Assembly (NCBI GenBank): GCA_910579285.1
Contig: CAJTTT010000030.1
Location: 1 to 37,582, forward strand
DNA from: an uncultured Lachnospiraceae bacterium
GTDB lineage: Bacteria; Bacillota; Clostridia; Lachnospirales; Lachnospiraceae
DNA: 37,582 bases
Reading direction: 5' to 3'
Numbering within the stretch: the first letter of the stretch is position 1; each line of letters begins with the position of its first letter. The translations under genes were made by a program, and so were the position numbers. This document shows, piece by piece, positions 24,732 through 31,564 of the stretch. The notes below the pieces were generated by a model. That model had not been told where the DNA came from and made no database searches. It saw only the letters and a program-made list of their open reading frames with translations.

Positions 24732-25088
24732 ATGAACACAAAGGAAACAGCACTTTTAGCGGTGAATGCGCTGGAAGATAAGAAAGCGGAAGATATCCGT
24801 ATCATTGATATCAGTGAAATCTCAACCATTGCGGATTATTTTATCATCGCGGACGGCAGCAATAAAAGCCAGATACAGGCTATGGCCGACAATGTATCAG
24901 AAACACTCGGAAGATCCGGCGTCAGCCTCAGACAGATGGAAGGATATCAGAGCGCAAACTGGATTCTGATGGACTTTCAGGATGTGATCATTCATATTTT
25001 TGACAGGGAGAACCGTCTGTTTTATGATCTGGAACGAATTTGGCGGGACGGCGTGCTGACAGACAAGAACGCACTGGAAAGCATATAA
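24732..25088 (+). CDS. rsfS: Ribosomal silencing factor RsfS
   Basis: RsfS binds L14 on the 50S subunit and blocks joining with the 30S subunit when nutrients are short. The 118-residue protein has the family segments DIRIIDISEIS, IADYFIIADGSNKSQIQAMADNV and the late DVIIHIFDRENRLFYDLERIW. The length is normal. It is the last gene of the yqeK-rsfS unit and is followed by a hairpin terminator. Confidence 0.96.
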   Translation: MNTKETALLAVNALEDKKAEDIRIIDISEISTIADYFIIADGSNKSQIQAMADNVSETLGRSGVSLRQMEGYQSANWILMDFQDVIIHIFDRENRLFYDLERIWRDGVLTDKNALESI

Positions 25089-25102
25089 CCCGTTAAGAAG
25101 AG

Positions 25103-25150
25103 CAGAACCGGGGCATCTGATTGGATACCGCCGGTTCTGTCTTTCTCTTT
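25103..25150 (+). terminator. Terminator between rsfS and the convergent DUF378 gene
   Basis: CAGAACCGG (25103-25111) pairs exactly with CCGGTTCTG (25131-25139) across 19 bases, followed by TCTTTCTCTTT. The loop is long, but the stem is perfect and lies between two converging genes. Confidence 0.7.
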
Positions 25151-25174
25151 GCAGTTCTTTTACTCTGTCCGTAC

Positions 25175-25399
25175 TTATGCCTTGTTTGACTCTGCCATAT
25201 TGCCGTTCGTATACATATAAAATGTGATAATATACAGTCCGGCGATACCCACCAGGGCGTAAATGATCCTGGAAAACCATGACATGTTACCGAAAATAAA
25301 TGCCACAAGGTCAAAGCTGAAAAGTCCGATCAATCCCCAGTTGATAGCGCCGATAATGGCGATCGTCAGGGCAAGGCAGTCCAATGCTCTGTTTCTCAT
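25175..25399 (-). CDS. DUF378 family small membrane protein
   Basis: The 74-residue protein has two hydrophobic helices. It contains the DUF378 core ALDCLALTIAIIGAINWGLIGLF, followed by RIIYALVGIAGLYII. The family is widespread in Firmicutes and has no known function. The start M at 25399 follows a GGGGGAAGGG site. An earlier in-frame ATG at 25426 would put the ribosome site inside the coding region. It stands alone, converging on rsfS. Confidence 0.85.
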   Translation of the reverse strand: MRNRALDCLALTIAIIGAINWGLIGLFSFDLVAFIFGNMSWFSRIIYALVGIAGLYIITFYMYTNGNMAESNKA

Positions 25400-25554
25400 T
25401 TCCCTTCCCCCTTCATAAGACATCAACCCCTGAATAATAAATGAGAGACTGATTGTTTATCATAACCGCAAATTCTGTGCAGTTACGATTATTAAGTAGT
25501 ATGTCTGAATCAGAAACTGCTATGCTGGAAATAACTTCTCAGAAAAATAAATTT

Positions 25555-26400
25555 CTATTTTTTTACAACAGGTATCCACACCTCATATTTCGCATTCTGC
25601 GGATCAGGGCTGATGTAAACCTCAACATCAGGTGCATTTCCGTATTCATATCCTGACGTCGGCAGCCACTCTGTCACAATGCGCCGCTCAAGTTCCTGAA
25701 TGGACTGATTCGTACCTTCACCGGGAAAAATTGCCCAGGTAGCCGCCGGCACCGTATATTCTTCAAATCCCGCTGCTTCCTGTGTGGAAGATACCGCAAT
25801 ATAGTATCTCCAGGGCTCCTCGTCATTGCAGGTGCTGATCCCCAGCACACCCATAGGCGGCGTATTCATCATGCCGGCCAGTCTCTGCAAAGTGCCGTCA
25901 GCGGAAACTTCGCCCCACTTAGACGGAATCACCGCAAAATTTTCCTCGATATTTTTTTGTAACGGGACAGACACTCCGACAATACGGAATGCGTCCTTTG
26001 TTTCAATCCGATAATTCATTTCTTCCGCTCCTTTGACAAATATTTTAAATGAAACAGGCGGGAAAGATTTTACGGATACCCCTTCGGTTTTTACGGCAGA
26101 GGGCGCTATCCCATGAACAGACTGAAAGGCTCTGTTGAAAGCAGTAGGAGACTGATACCCGTATTTCGCCGCCACATCAATGATCTTCGCATCCTTATCC
26201 TGCAAATCCACAGCAGCAAGGGACATTTTTCTCCTGCGGATGTACTCAGAGAGAGGAACGCCTGCCATGTAGGCAAACATTCTCTGAAAATGATAGGAGG
26301 AACAGCAGGCAATTTTTCCCAGCCGTTCGTAATCTATATCATCTGTCAGATGCTCCTCCATATAAGCAATTGCCTCATTTAACTTTTCAATCCATTCCAT
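25555..26400 (-). CDS. AraC-type regulator with GyrI-like ligand domain
   Basis: The 281-residue protein has an N-terminal double helix-turn-helix of the AraC/XylS type (residues 1-110; YERLGKIACCSSYHFQRMFAYMAGVPLSEYIRRRK and VAAKYGYQSPTAFNRAFQSVHG). A GyrI-like effector domain follows (about 128-281; NYRIETKDAFRIVGVSVP, ending YEVWIPVVKK). This order is that of the Rob/SoxS-like regulators that sense small amphipathic compounds. AGGAGG lies 8 bases before the start codon. The target is not clear, as no efflux gene is next to it. Confidence 0.92.
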   Translation of the reverse strand: MEWIEKLNEAIAYMEEHLTDDIDYERLGKIACCSSYHFQRMFAYMAGVPLSEYIRRRKMSLAAVDLQDKDAKIIDVAAKYGYQSPTAFNRAFQSVHGIAPSAVKTEGVSVKSFPPVSFKIFVKGAEEMNYRIETKDAFRIVGVSVPLQKNIEENFAVIPSKWGEVSADGTLQRLAGMMNTPPMGVLGISTCNDEEPWRYYIAVSSTQEAAGFEEYTVPAATWAIFPGEGTNQSIQELERRIVTEWLPTSGYEYGNAPDVEVYISPDPQNAKYEVWIPVVKK

Positions 26401-26635
26401 ACCAAATCCTCCTGTCCATTTCAGTATATAAAATCCCGCTGCACGTTTCCTCTCAATTTCTGCCCGAAAAAGAGAGCATATGCTTAACTATGGTTTCCAA
26501 ATCACATGATACCCGTCACAATAAAAAATATGCCCTGAACCATCCCTGCCGCTTTCCGTAAATACCGCAGACATGTTTTCAGAGCATATGATATCATGTT
26601 CTCATTGCTTTATGATAGGCACTTCAACTCCTGGA

Positions 26636-27256
26636 TCAATGCCTGTAAAGACGAAATACCCCAAACACTTTCCCAAGAATCTGGCAGTCATCCACGATAA
26701 TGGGATCCATCGAGTCGTTTTCGGGCTGCAGGCGAATATGTCCATCCTCCTTATAGAATGTCTTCACCGTAGCTGAATCATCAATCAGCGCCACTACAGT
26801 GTCACCATTCGCTGCGGTCTGACAACAGTTTACAAAAATCTGATCCCCGCTGTAGATTCCTACATTAATCATGGAATCGCCCTTTACTTTCAGTACAAAA
26901 GAATCGCCGCCCGGCACCATATCTGCCGGAACAGGAAAATAGCTGTCAATATTCTGCTCCGCAAGGATCGGTTGTCCCGCGGCCACCTGTCCAATGACAG
27001 GCAGGGAAACCATCTCGGTGCGTACCATCTGGAAATTATCATCACAAATCTCGATGGCGCGGGGTTTCGTGGGGTCTCTTCGGATATAGCCGTTTTTCTC
27101 CAGCGTCTCCAAATGGGAGTGTACGGAGGAAGTCGATTTCAGATTAACCGCCTCACAGATTTCCCGTACAGCCGGAGGATATCCTCTTTTTAAAATTTCA
27201 TCCTTAATATAATCAAGAATCTGCTGCTGTTTTACAGTGATCTTTCCCTGTGCCAT
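26636..27256 (-). CDS. lexA: SOS repressor LexA
   Basis: LexA represses DNA damage genes and cleaves itself when RecA filaments form. The 206-residue protein has an N-terminal winged HTH (ITVKQQQILDYIKDEILKRGYPPAVREI, residues 6-33, with the recognition helix in STSSVHSHLETLEKNGYI). The cleavage site is VAAGQP (A93-G94), the catalytic Ser is in KGDSMI (S128) and the Lys in ATVKTF (K165). The start at 27256 (MAQGKITVK) is the family start; the frame is open to 27355, but that extension would run through the promoter. It is divergent from a YneA-like gene, with LexA boxes in between. Confidence 0.97.
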   Translation of the reverse strand: MAQGKITVKQQQILDYIKDEILKRGYPPAVREICEAVNLKSTSSVHSHLETLEKNGYIRRDPTKPRAIEICDDNFQMVRTEMVSLPVIGQVAAGQPILAEQNIDSYFPVPADMVPGGDSFVLKVKGDSMINVGIYSGDQIFVNCCQTAANGDTVVALIDDSATVKTFYKEDGHIRLQPENDSMDPIIVDDCQILGKVFGVFRLYRH

Positions 27257-27352
27257 ACTTAAAATCCTTATCCTTTCTCCGGGCTTCTCGGGCCGAAACA
27301 TATTTTCTGACAATTTACATATTTTAATCATAGCACAGCAAGTCAGAAAAAG

Positions 27353-27379
27353 CAAACATATATTCAGAAAATTTGTTCG
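27353..27379 (-). promoter_or_regulatory. LexA boxes at the lexA promoter
   Basis: Read on the minus strand, 27366-27353 is TGAATATATGTTTG, 12 of 14 matches to the Gram-positive LexA consensus CGAACRNRYGTTYG. An overlapping site at 27379-27366 starts with a perfect CGAAC half-site but has a weak second half. The first site overlaps a TTGCTT -35 box, 17 bases from TATGAT, for lexA, so autorepression is likely. Confidence 0.6.
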
Positions 27380-27398
27380 ATTTTTTATTCATAAAGTA

Positions 27399-27451
27399 TT
27401 GACATTCGAAAGCACGTTCGATATAATGCCCCTATAAAGAACATTTGTTTG
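27399..27451 (+). promoter_or_regulatory. SOS promoter of the YneA-like gene with LexA boxes
   Basis: TTGACA (27399-27404) and TATAAT (27422-27427) have a 17-base spacer. CGAAAGCACGTTCG (27407-27420), one mismatch from the LexA consensus in the first 13 positions, fills the spacer and would block RNA polymerase. A second site, AGAACATTTGTTTG, is at 27438-27451. Confidence 0.85.
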
Positions 27452-27536
27452 CAACATCTGTTCTGTTTTAAAACATTACTAAACAGCAGCAGTCGATACG
27501 TTTTCCATGTTACATCGATCGGAAAGGAGTTTACTT

Positions 27537-27938
27537 ATGAATAGAACAGTGACACAGGGCCATAGAAGACCGCAGGATATCAGAAGCGAAAGAAGAATCC
27601 GCAATAACCGTATACGAAGAAGACAGGAGATGAGAAGAAACTTCCTCCTGTTAGTGATGACTTTCTGTCTGATCGTCACTGCATCCATCGCTGTCAGTTC
27701 CTTTCGTTCCAACGCGAAGAACGCTCCTTCTCAGGAGACTTCCAAATATTATAAGAGTATTGTCGTGTCGGACAGCGATACCCTCTGGTCCATCGCGGAA
27801 GAGTATATGGATGAAACACATTACGGGTCTATCTACGAGTATATCCGTGAAGTGATGCAGATTAACAGCCTGACAAATGACGCAATCTACGCGGACGCGC
27901 ACCTGATTGTGCCGTATTATGATGTGCCGAATAAATAG
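27537..27938 (+). CDS. YneA-like LysM protein, SOS cell-division suppressor
   Basis: The 133-residue protein has a strongly basic N-terminal region (residues 1-35), one membrane helix (about 36-55, LLLVMTFCLIVTASIAV) and a LysM-type domain (about 75-127, DTLWSIAEEYMDE ... ADAHLIVPYY). The arrangement and the position opposite lexA match Bacillus YneA, which stops division during DNA damage. The promoter with LexA boxes supports SOS control. The N-terminal basic stretch is longer than in YneA. AAAGGAG lies 8 bases before ATG 27537. It converges on the next gene. Confidence 0.85.
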   Translation: MNRTVTQGHRRPQDIRSERRIRNNRIRRRQEMRRNFLLLVMTFCLIVTASIAVSSFRSNAKNAPSQETSKYYKSIVVSDSDTLWSIAEEYMDETHYGSIYEYIREVMQINSLTNDAIYADAHLIVPYYDVPNK

Positions 27939-27965
27939 CTGCTGATTTAAGCGGCATTGCTTATA

Positions 27966-28631
27966 CTATTTCTGTCTCCTTCCGCTTTTCCCTGTTTCGG
28001 TATCATAATTGCAAACAGGTTTTTTATCCATTGTTTCTTCCATCACAAAGCTTTTGATGCCACCAGCGCCGAGGAATCGTAAAACTGCCATAGCTATGAA
28101 AAGAACCCCGATATACATGATATCTTTATTTCTTTTGAAATTTGTCTCTTTGATCACAAAGGAATCAATAAGGGCTTCTGTCCGAAAACCCTCTATTGAA
28201 TCATACCATCTCCAATTTAATTCTACCAGCGGTTTGATAACCTCACCCTCAAAATAGACATTTTCCCCGTGTCCTTCTTCAAAAGCCTCCAATTGTTCTT
28301 TTAAGGATTTGCTGGATGCCAAAATACAAATGTAAGAGTTTTTTCCGACAGGAATCGTGTAGAAATCATAGGATTGCCCGAAAAGGGTCAAATGGGACTG
28401 CCCAACGCCGAAAAACTTATTGTTTCCAGATAAATGTTTCCCGATATATGAATCAATGTTACCACTTACACAGACTCCCTCCTTGAGTTCGTGCACCTCC
28501 AACTCTTTCAGATTGAGAGCATGATTACATTTATAAGTTGAGTGAATGCCATTTAGAAAAAACAGGAATCCCACAATAAAAAAGATACCCGTCAGCAGTT
28601 CCTTTTTCGAAATAAATATATGATATTTCAT
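27966..28631 (-). CDS. Two-helix membrane protein, function unknown
   Basis: I do not recognise this 221-residue protein. A hydrophobic helix near the N-terminus (about residues 12-30, LLTGIFFIVGFLFFLNGI) and a second one near residue 172 (IMYIGVLFIAMAVLRFLGAGG) flank an extracytoplasmic region of about 135 residues. That region has a beta-like pattern (VCVSGNIDSYIGKHLSGN, FYTIPVGKNSYICIL, VYFEGEVIKPL) resembling an OB-type or nucleotide-free bound fold. The tail is charged. ATG 28631 is chosen because GAAAGGG lies 8 bases upstream. It is divergent from the WYL regulator gene. Confidence 0.7.
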   Translation of the reverse strand: MKYHIFISKKELLTGIFFIVGFLFFLNGIHSTYKCNHALNLKELEVHELKEGVCVSGNIDSYIGKHLSGNNKFFGVGQSHLTLFGQSYDFYTIPVGKNSYICILASSKSLKEQLEAFEEGHGENVYFEGEVIKPLVELNWRWYDSIEGFRTEALIDSFVIKETNFKRNKDIMYIGVLFIAMAVLRFLGAGGIKSFVMEETMDKKPVCNYDTETGKSGRRQK

Positions 28632-28676
28632 AAAAGATTCCCTTTCACCCTTCACCTTTCTATGATATTTTAGTTA

Positions 28677-28725
28677 TGAGTAATTATAACATAATGGATT
28701 GGTGATACAAATATTTAATTACTCA
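28677..28725. promoter_or_regulatory. Long inverted repeat in a divergent intergenic region
   Basis: TGAGTAATTA (28677-28686) and TAATTACTCA (28716-28725) are exact 10-base inverted arms, 29 bases apart. They lie between the start of the membrane gene (minus) and that of the WYL regulator (plus), about 35-80 bases from either start. This is the place expected for an autoregulated operator bound at both ends. Confidence 0.4.
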
Positions 28726-28759
28726 ATCGTTTCTATGGGAAGTTAAAAGGAGAATGGCC

Positions 28760-29674
28760 ATGAAAGTCGACCGAATGATCGGTATTTTATCTATACTGTT
28801 ACAGCAGGAAAAAGTCACCGCTCCGTATCTTGCAGAAAAATTTGAGGTTTCCCGGCGCACCATAAACCGTGATATCGAAGCGCTCTGCATGGCCGGGATT
28901 CCACTTGTGACGGAACCGGGTCAAAACGGCGGTGTCTCCATCATGGAGGGATATAAGATTGACCGCACCGTGTTTACCACACAGGATATGCAGGCCATTC
29001 TGGCAGGCCTTCGGAGCCTGGACAGCATAAGCGGTACAAACCAGTATCAGCAGCTCATGGAAAAGCTATCTGCCGGCGCGTCAAACCTGATTGCTGGGGA
29101 CACTCATATTCTGATTGACTTGTCATCCTGGTATAAATCAGCATTATCTCCCAAAATTGAGCTTTTGCACAACGCCATTCTTTCCACAAATAAAGTTACC
29201 TTCACTTACCATTCCCCAAAAGGGGAGTCCCAGCGAACCATAGAGCCCTATGATCTGATTTTTCAGTGGGCCGGATGGTATCTCTGGGGGTGGTGTGAGA
29301 GGAGAGAAGCGTTCCGGCTGTTTAAGCTGATGCGGATGACGGATCTCGTCCTGGGGGAGGCTTTTGAAAAACGAGCGGTTTCTCTTCCCGATCTGAGTCC
29401 CAAATTCCTGTTTTCACCACAGTTTCCTGTCACGGCAAAAGTGGATCCCGTATATAAGTGGCGGCTGGTAGAGGAGTTTGGCCCGGAAAGTTTTCACGTT
29501 TTACCTGATGGCATGCTGCTTTTTTCAGCTGAATTTTACGACAGACAGAGTGTCGTTGGATGGATCGTCTCTTTCGGCGGGGGAGCCGAGCTTTTAGAGC
29601 CTGCAGAACTGCGGCAGGAAGTTTTTCGCTTTGCGGAGAGTATTTATAAAAAATACAGTCCACTTTCTGAATGA
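28760..29674 (+). CDS. WYL-domain HTH transcription regulator (YafY family)
   Basis: The 304-residue protein has an N-terminal DeoR-type winged HTH (residues 1-60, VTAPYLAEKFEVSRRTINRDIEALCMAGIP) and a WYL domain beginning near residue 140, with YDLIFQWAGWYLWGWCERR. Most of the C-terminal half belongs to the WYL/WCX region. Such regulators respond to small ligands or nucleic acids. The gene lies directly before the first GyrI-like gene. I prefer ATG 28760 because it puts AAAAGGA about 8 bases away; ATG 28754 would put it 2 bases away. Confidence 0.9.
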   Translation: MKVDRMIGILSILLQQEKVTAPYLAEKFEVSRRTINRDIEALCMAGIPLVTEPGQNGGVSIMEGYKIDRTVFTTQDMQAILAGLRSLDSISGTNQYQQLMEKLSAGASNLIAGDTHILIDLSSWYKSALSPKIELLHNAILSTNKVTFTYHSPKGESQRTIEPYDLIFQWAGWYLWGWCERREAFRLFKLMRMTDLVLGEAFEKRAVSLPDLSPKFLFSPQFPVTAKVDPVYKWRLVEEFGPESFHVLPDGMLLFSAEFYDRQSVVGWIVSFGGGAELLEPAELRQEVFRFAESIYKKYSPLSE

Positions 29675-29690
29675 TGACATACAGTTGTCA
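29675..29690. promoter_or_regulatory. Operator-like inverted repeat after the WYL gene
   Basis: TGACA (29675-29679) and TGTCA (29686-29690) flank TACAGT, immediately after the WYL stop codon and before the first GyrI gene. A -10-like TACAAT (29703-29708) lies downstream. This could be the site by which the WYL protein controls the GyrI genes. Confidence 0.4.
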
Positions 29691-29792
29691 TGTTTGCCTT
29701 GGTACAATGAATCCATCAAACAACACACCCGTGTAAGAAGACTGGTTTATCATCCTCATTACACGGAACCATAAGAAAGGATGGATTTGTGC

Positions 29793-30257
29793 ATGAAAAT
29801 GGACTACGAAATTGTAACTCTGGAAGAAAAAACAGCCGTAGGTGTGTCAGCGAGGACCAACAATACATCGCCGGAAATGAGCGCGGTGATCGGCGGTCTG
29901 TGGAATCGTTTTTACAACGAAGGCATTTATGCCTCCATACCGAAAAAGGCAAATGCAAGGGCACTGGGAATATACACCGACTACGCCGGAGATGAGAAGG
30001 CGGATTATACTGCATTAGTCGCCTGTGAAACCACCGAACTTCCTGCCGGAAACGATTATGCCGTGTGCCGCATCCCTGCCGGAAAGTATGCGAAGTTTGT
30101 AGTACACGGAAATATGGTGCAGGCAGTGGCAGAGGCATGGCAGACAATCTGGCAGATGGAGCTGCCCAGATCCTTTCAATGCGATTTCGAGGAATACCAG
30201 AACGACGATATGGGAGACAACGCCGAGGTTCATATTTATATTGGACTGAAAGAATAA
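29793..30257 (+). CDS. GyrI-like small-molecule binding protein (AraC effector-binding type)
   Basis: The 154-residue protein is a free-standing GyrI-like domain of the kind found at the C-terminus of AraC and MerR regulators. It starts MKMDYEIVTLEEKTAVGVSARTN, has a central GIYTDYAGDEKADYTALVACE and an AVCRIPAGKYAKFVVHGN strand, and ends with VHIYIGLKE. It has no DNA-binding part, so it likely binds or detoxifies a small compound. I prefer M at 29793; the first in-frame ATG (29781) sits directly on the ribosome site AGAAAGG. It is followed by a second GyrI-like gene 47 bases later. Confidence 0.85.
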   Translation: MKMDYEIVTLEEKTAVGVSARTNNTSPEMSAVIGGLWNRFYNEGIYASIPKKANARALGIYTDYAGDEKADYTALVACETTELPAGNDYAVCRIPAGKYAKFVVHGNMVQAVAEAWQTIWQMELPRSFQCDFEEYQNDDMGDNAEVHIYIGLKE

Positions 30258-30304
30258 GAAGATTAATCACAGACGGCTGCGACTGTGATAGGAAGGAAAA
30301 GGAA

Positions 30305-30943
30305 ATGGCTTTCGACTACAAAAAAGAATACAAAGAATTTTATCTGCCGAAAAAACAGCCCTGCCTGGTCACGGTGCCAGTGATGAACTTTATTGCAGTG
30401 CGGGGCAGAGGCAATCCCAATGAGGAGGACGGCGCTTACAAGCAGTCGATCGGACTGCTTTACGGCATCGCCTTCACCATTAAAATGAGCAAGATGGGTG
30501 ATCATCGGATCGAAGGCTATTTCGACTATGTGGTGCCGCCTCTGGAGGGACTGTGGTGGCATGAAGGAGTCATTGGCATCGACTATACCAGAAAAGAGGA
30601 TTTCGAGTGGATTTCTATGATCCGCCTGCCGGAATTTGTGACGAAAGAAGAATTTGCATGGGCGGTCGCTGAGGCTTCCATGAAGAAAAACACCGACTTT
30701 TCCAAAGTGGAATTTCTAACCTATGACGAAGGGCTGTGCGTACAGTGTATGCACATAGGACCCTATGATGACGAGCCTGCTACCATAGATTCTATGGATG
30801 CCTTTGCCGGGGAACAGGGCTATGTTCTGGATATGGCTGACGGACGCCGTCACCATGAAATTTATTTAAGTGATGTCAGAAAATGCAGGCCGGAAAATCT
30901 GAAAACCGTAATCCGGCATCCCGTGAAGCCGGCACACTGCTAA
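30305..30943 (+). CDS. GyrI-like domain protein, long form
   Basis: The 212-residue protein resembles GyrI-like small-molecule binding proteins without a DNA-binding region. It opens MAFDYKKEYKEFYLPKKQPCLV, continues with VMNFIAVRGRGNPNEEDGAYKQSIGLLYGIAFTIK, and has a pair of aromatic-rich strands (YFDYVVPPLEGLWWHEG). It ends with HHEIYLSDVRKCRPENLKT. Proteins of this type are often described as hydrolases of, or binders for, lipophilic toxins. The frame is open back to 30065, but ATG 30305 has AAAAGGAA in front of it and starts the recognised domain. It probably forms an operon with the upstream GyrI gene. Confidence 0.82.
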   Translation: MAFDYKKEYKEFYLPKKQPCLVTVPVMNFIAVRGRGNPNEEDGAYKQSIGLLYGIAFTIKMSKMGDHRIEGYFDYVVPPLEGLWWHEGVIGIDYTRKEDFEWISMIRLPEFVTKEEFAWAVAEASMKKNTDFSKVEFLTYDEGLCVQCMHIGPYDDEPATIDSMDAFAGEQGYVLDMADGRRHHEIYLSDVRKCRPENLKTVIRHPVKPAHC

Positions 30944-31020
30944 GTCCGATTCCATTGTTTATCAGCAATTATTAAAAAATTTCTACAGACAGACCGCAAA
31001 AATTTGAGTTTACCCTGTAA

Positions 31021-31161
31021 GGAGCAGGTGAGCAAAAATGCTCACCTGCTCACCTCAAGCGTGAAAAAGATAAATATTTCTGGAAGCTTTTAGATGAACA
31101 TCTATATCAAAAATTATTTGAGCAAATATACGAAACAGACAGATTTCCCTTTTATGTTTAG
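31021..31161 (+). pseudogene. Possible remnant of a coding sequence
   Basis: One frame is open from 31021 to a TAG at 31159 and has protein-like composition (REKDKYFWKLLDEHLYQKLF and EQIYETDRFPFYV), but it has no start codon and begins just after a TAA. It may be the C-terminal stub of a lost gene. It partly overlaps the hairpin at 31022-31051. No family was recognised. Confidence 0.3.
31022..31051. repeat. Perfect 13-bp hairpin
   Basis: GAGCAGGTGAGCA (31022-31034) and TGCTCACCTGCTC (31039-31051) pair exactly across an AAAA loop. No T-run follows on either side, so it is unlike the terminators elsewhere in this window. It is in the 348-bp gap between the second GyrI gene and the Cys-rich gene. 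Confidence 0.7.
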
Positions 31162-31197
31162 ATATGCGGAGACGATAGGAATATAGGAATAAATATC

Positions 31198-31233
31198 CAA
31201 CTATGAAACAAATACACATTTATTTCATAGTTG
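31198..31233. repeat. Second inverted repeat in the same gap
   Basis: CAACTATGAAA (31198-31208) and TTTCATAGTTG (31223-31233) are exact 11-base inverted arms around 14 bases. The surroundings are AT-rich and contain no gene. Confidence 0.6.
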
Positions 31234-31290
31234 CGCTATAAAACAGCCACAATTATCTGATAACCCGGCCACATTATCCAGCCCATCCGT

Positions 31291-31527
31291 TTACTCTTTC
31301 AGAGCCTCCATGATCTTATCATAGTTCTCCGGCTGATGGGGAAACGTACAGTTCGTACAATCTTTTATTTGTTTTCCATGATATGTCATATACGTCGGAT
31401 TCCCCGGACAGGCTTCCCGGAGATACATCGGACAGTAACAAAACAGACAGTTAAAGTCTTTCAGCCCCTTATGGCAGGGAAAATACTGGCACGCCTTATT
31501 TTCAAAAAACCGATGTGAATGTTCCAT
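31291..31527 (-). CDS. Cysteine-rich small metal-binding protein
   Basis: The 78-residue protein matches the cysteine-rich small domain (PF04071). It reads HRFFENKACQYFPCHKGL then DFNCLFCYCPMY, and later KDCTNCTFPHQP, giving cysteines at 13, 18, 27, 30, 32, 40, 57 and 60. This pattern suggests a zinc or Fe-S ligand set; the role is unknown. Start M at 31527 is chosen because AAGG lies 9 bases upstream; an in-frame start at 31581 would overlap the preceding gene and add 18 unrelated residues. It is the last gene of a minus-strand set. Confidence 0.82.
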   Translation of the reverse strand: MEHSHRFFENKACQYFPCHKGLKDFNCLFCYCPMYLREACPGNPTYMTYHGKQIKDCTNCTFPHQPENYDKIMEALKE

Positions 31528-31564
31528 AATTCTTACCTTAATCCTCTTTATGGCACTGTACCAA

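Noticed and set aside
30065..30304. Upstream extension of the second GyrI-like protein
   Set aside because: It overlaps the first GyrI gene in another frame and has no similarity; ATG 30305 has a ribosome site.
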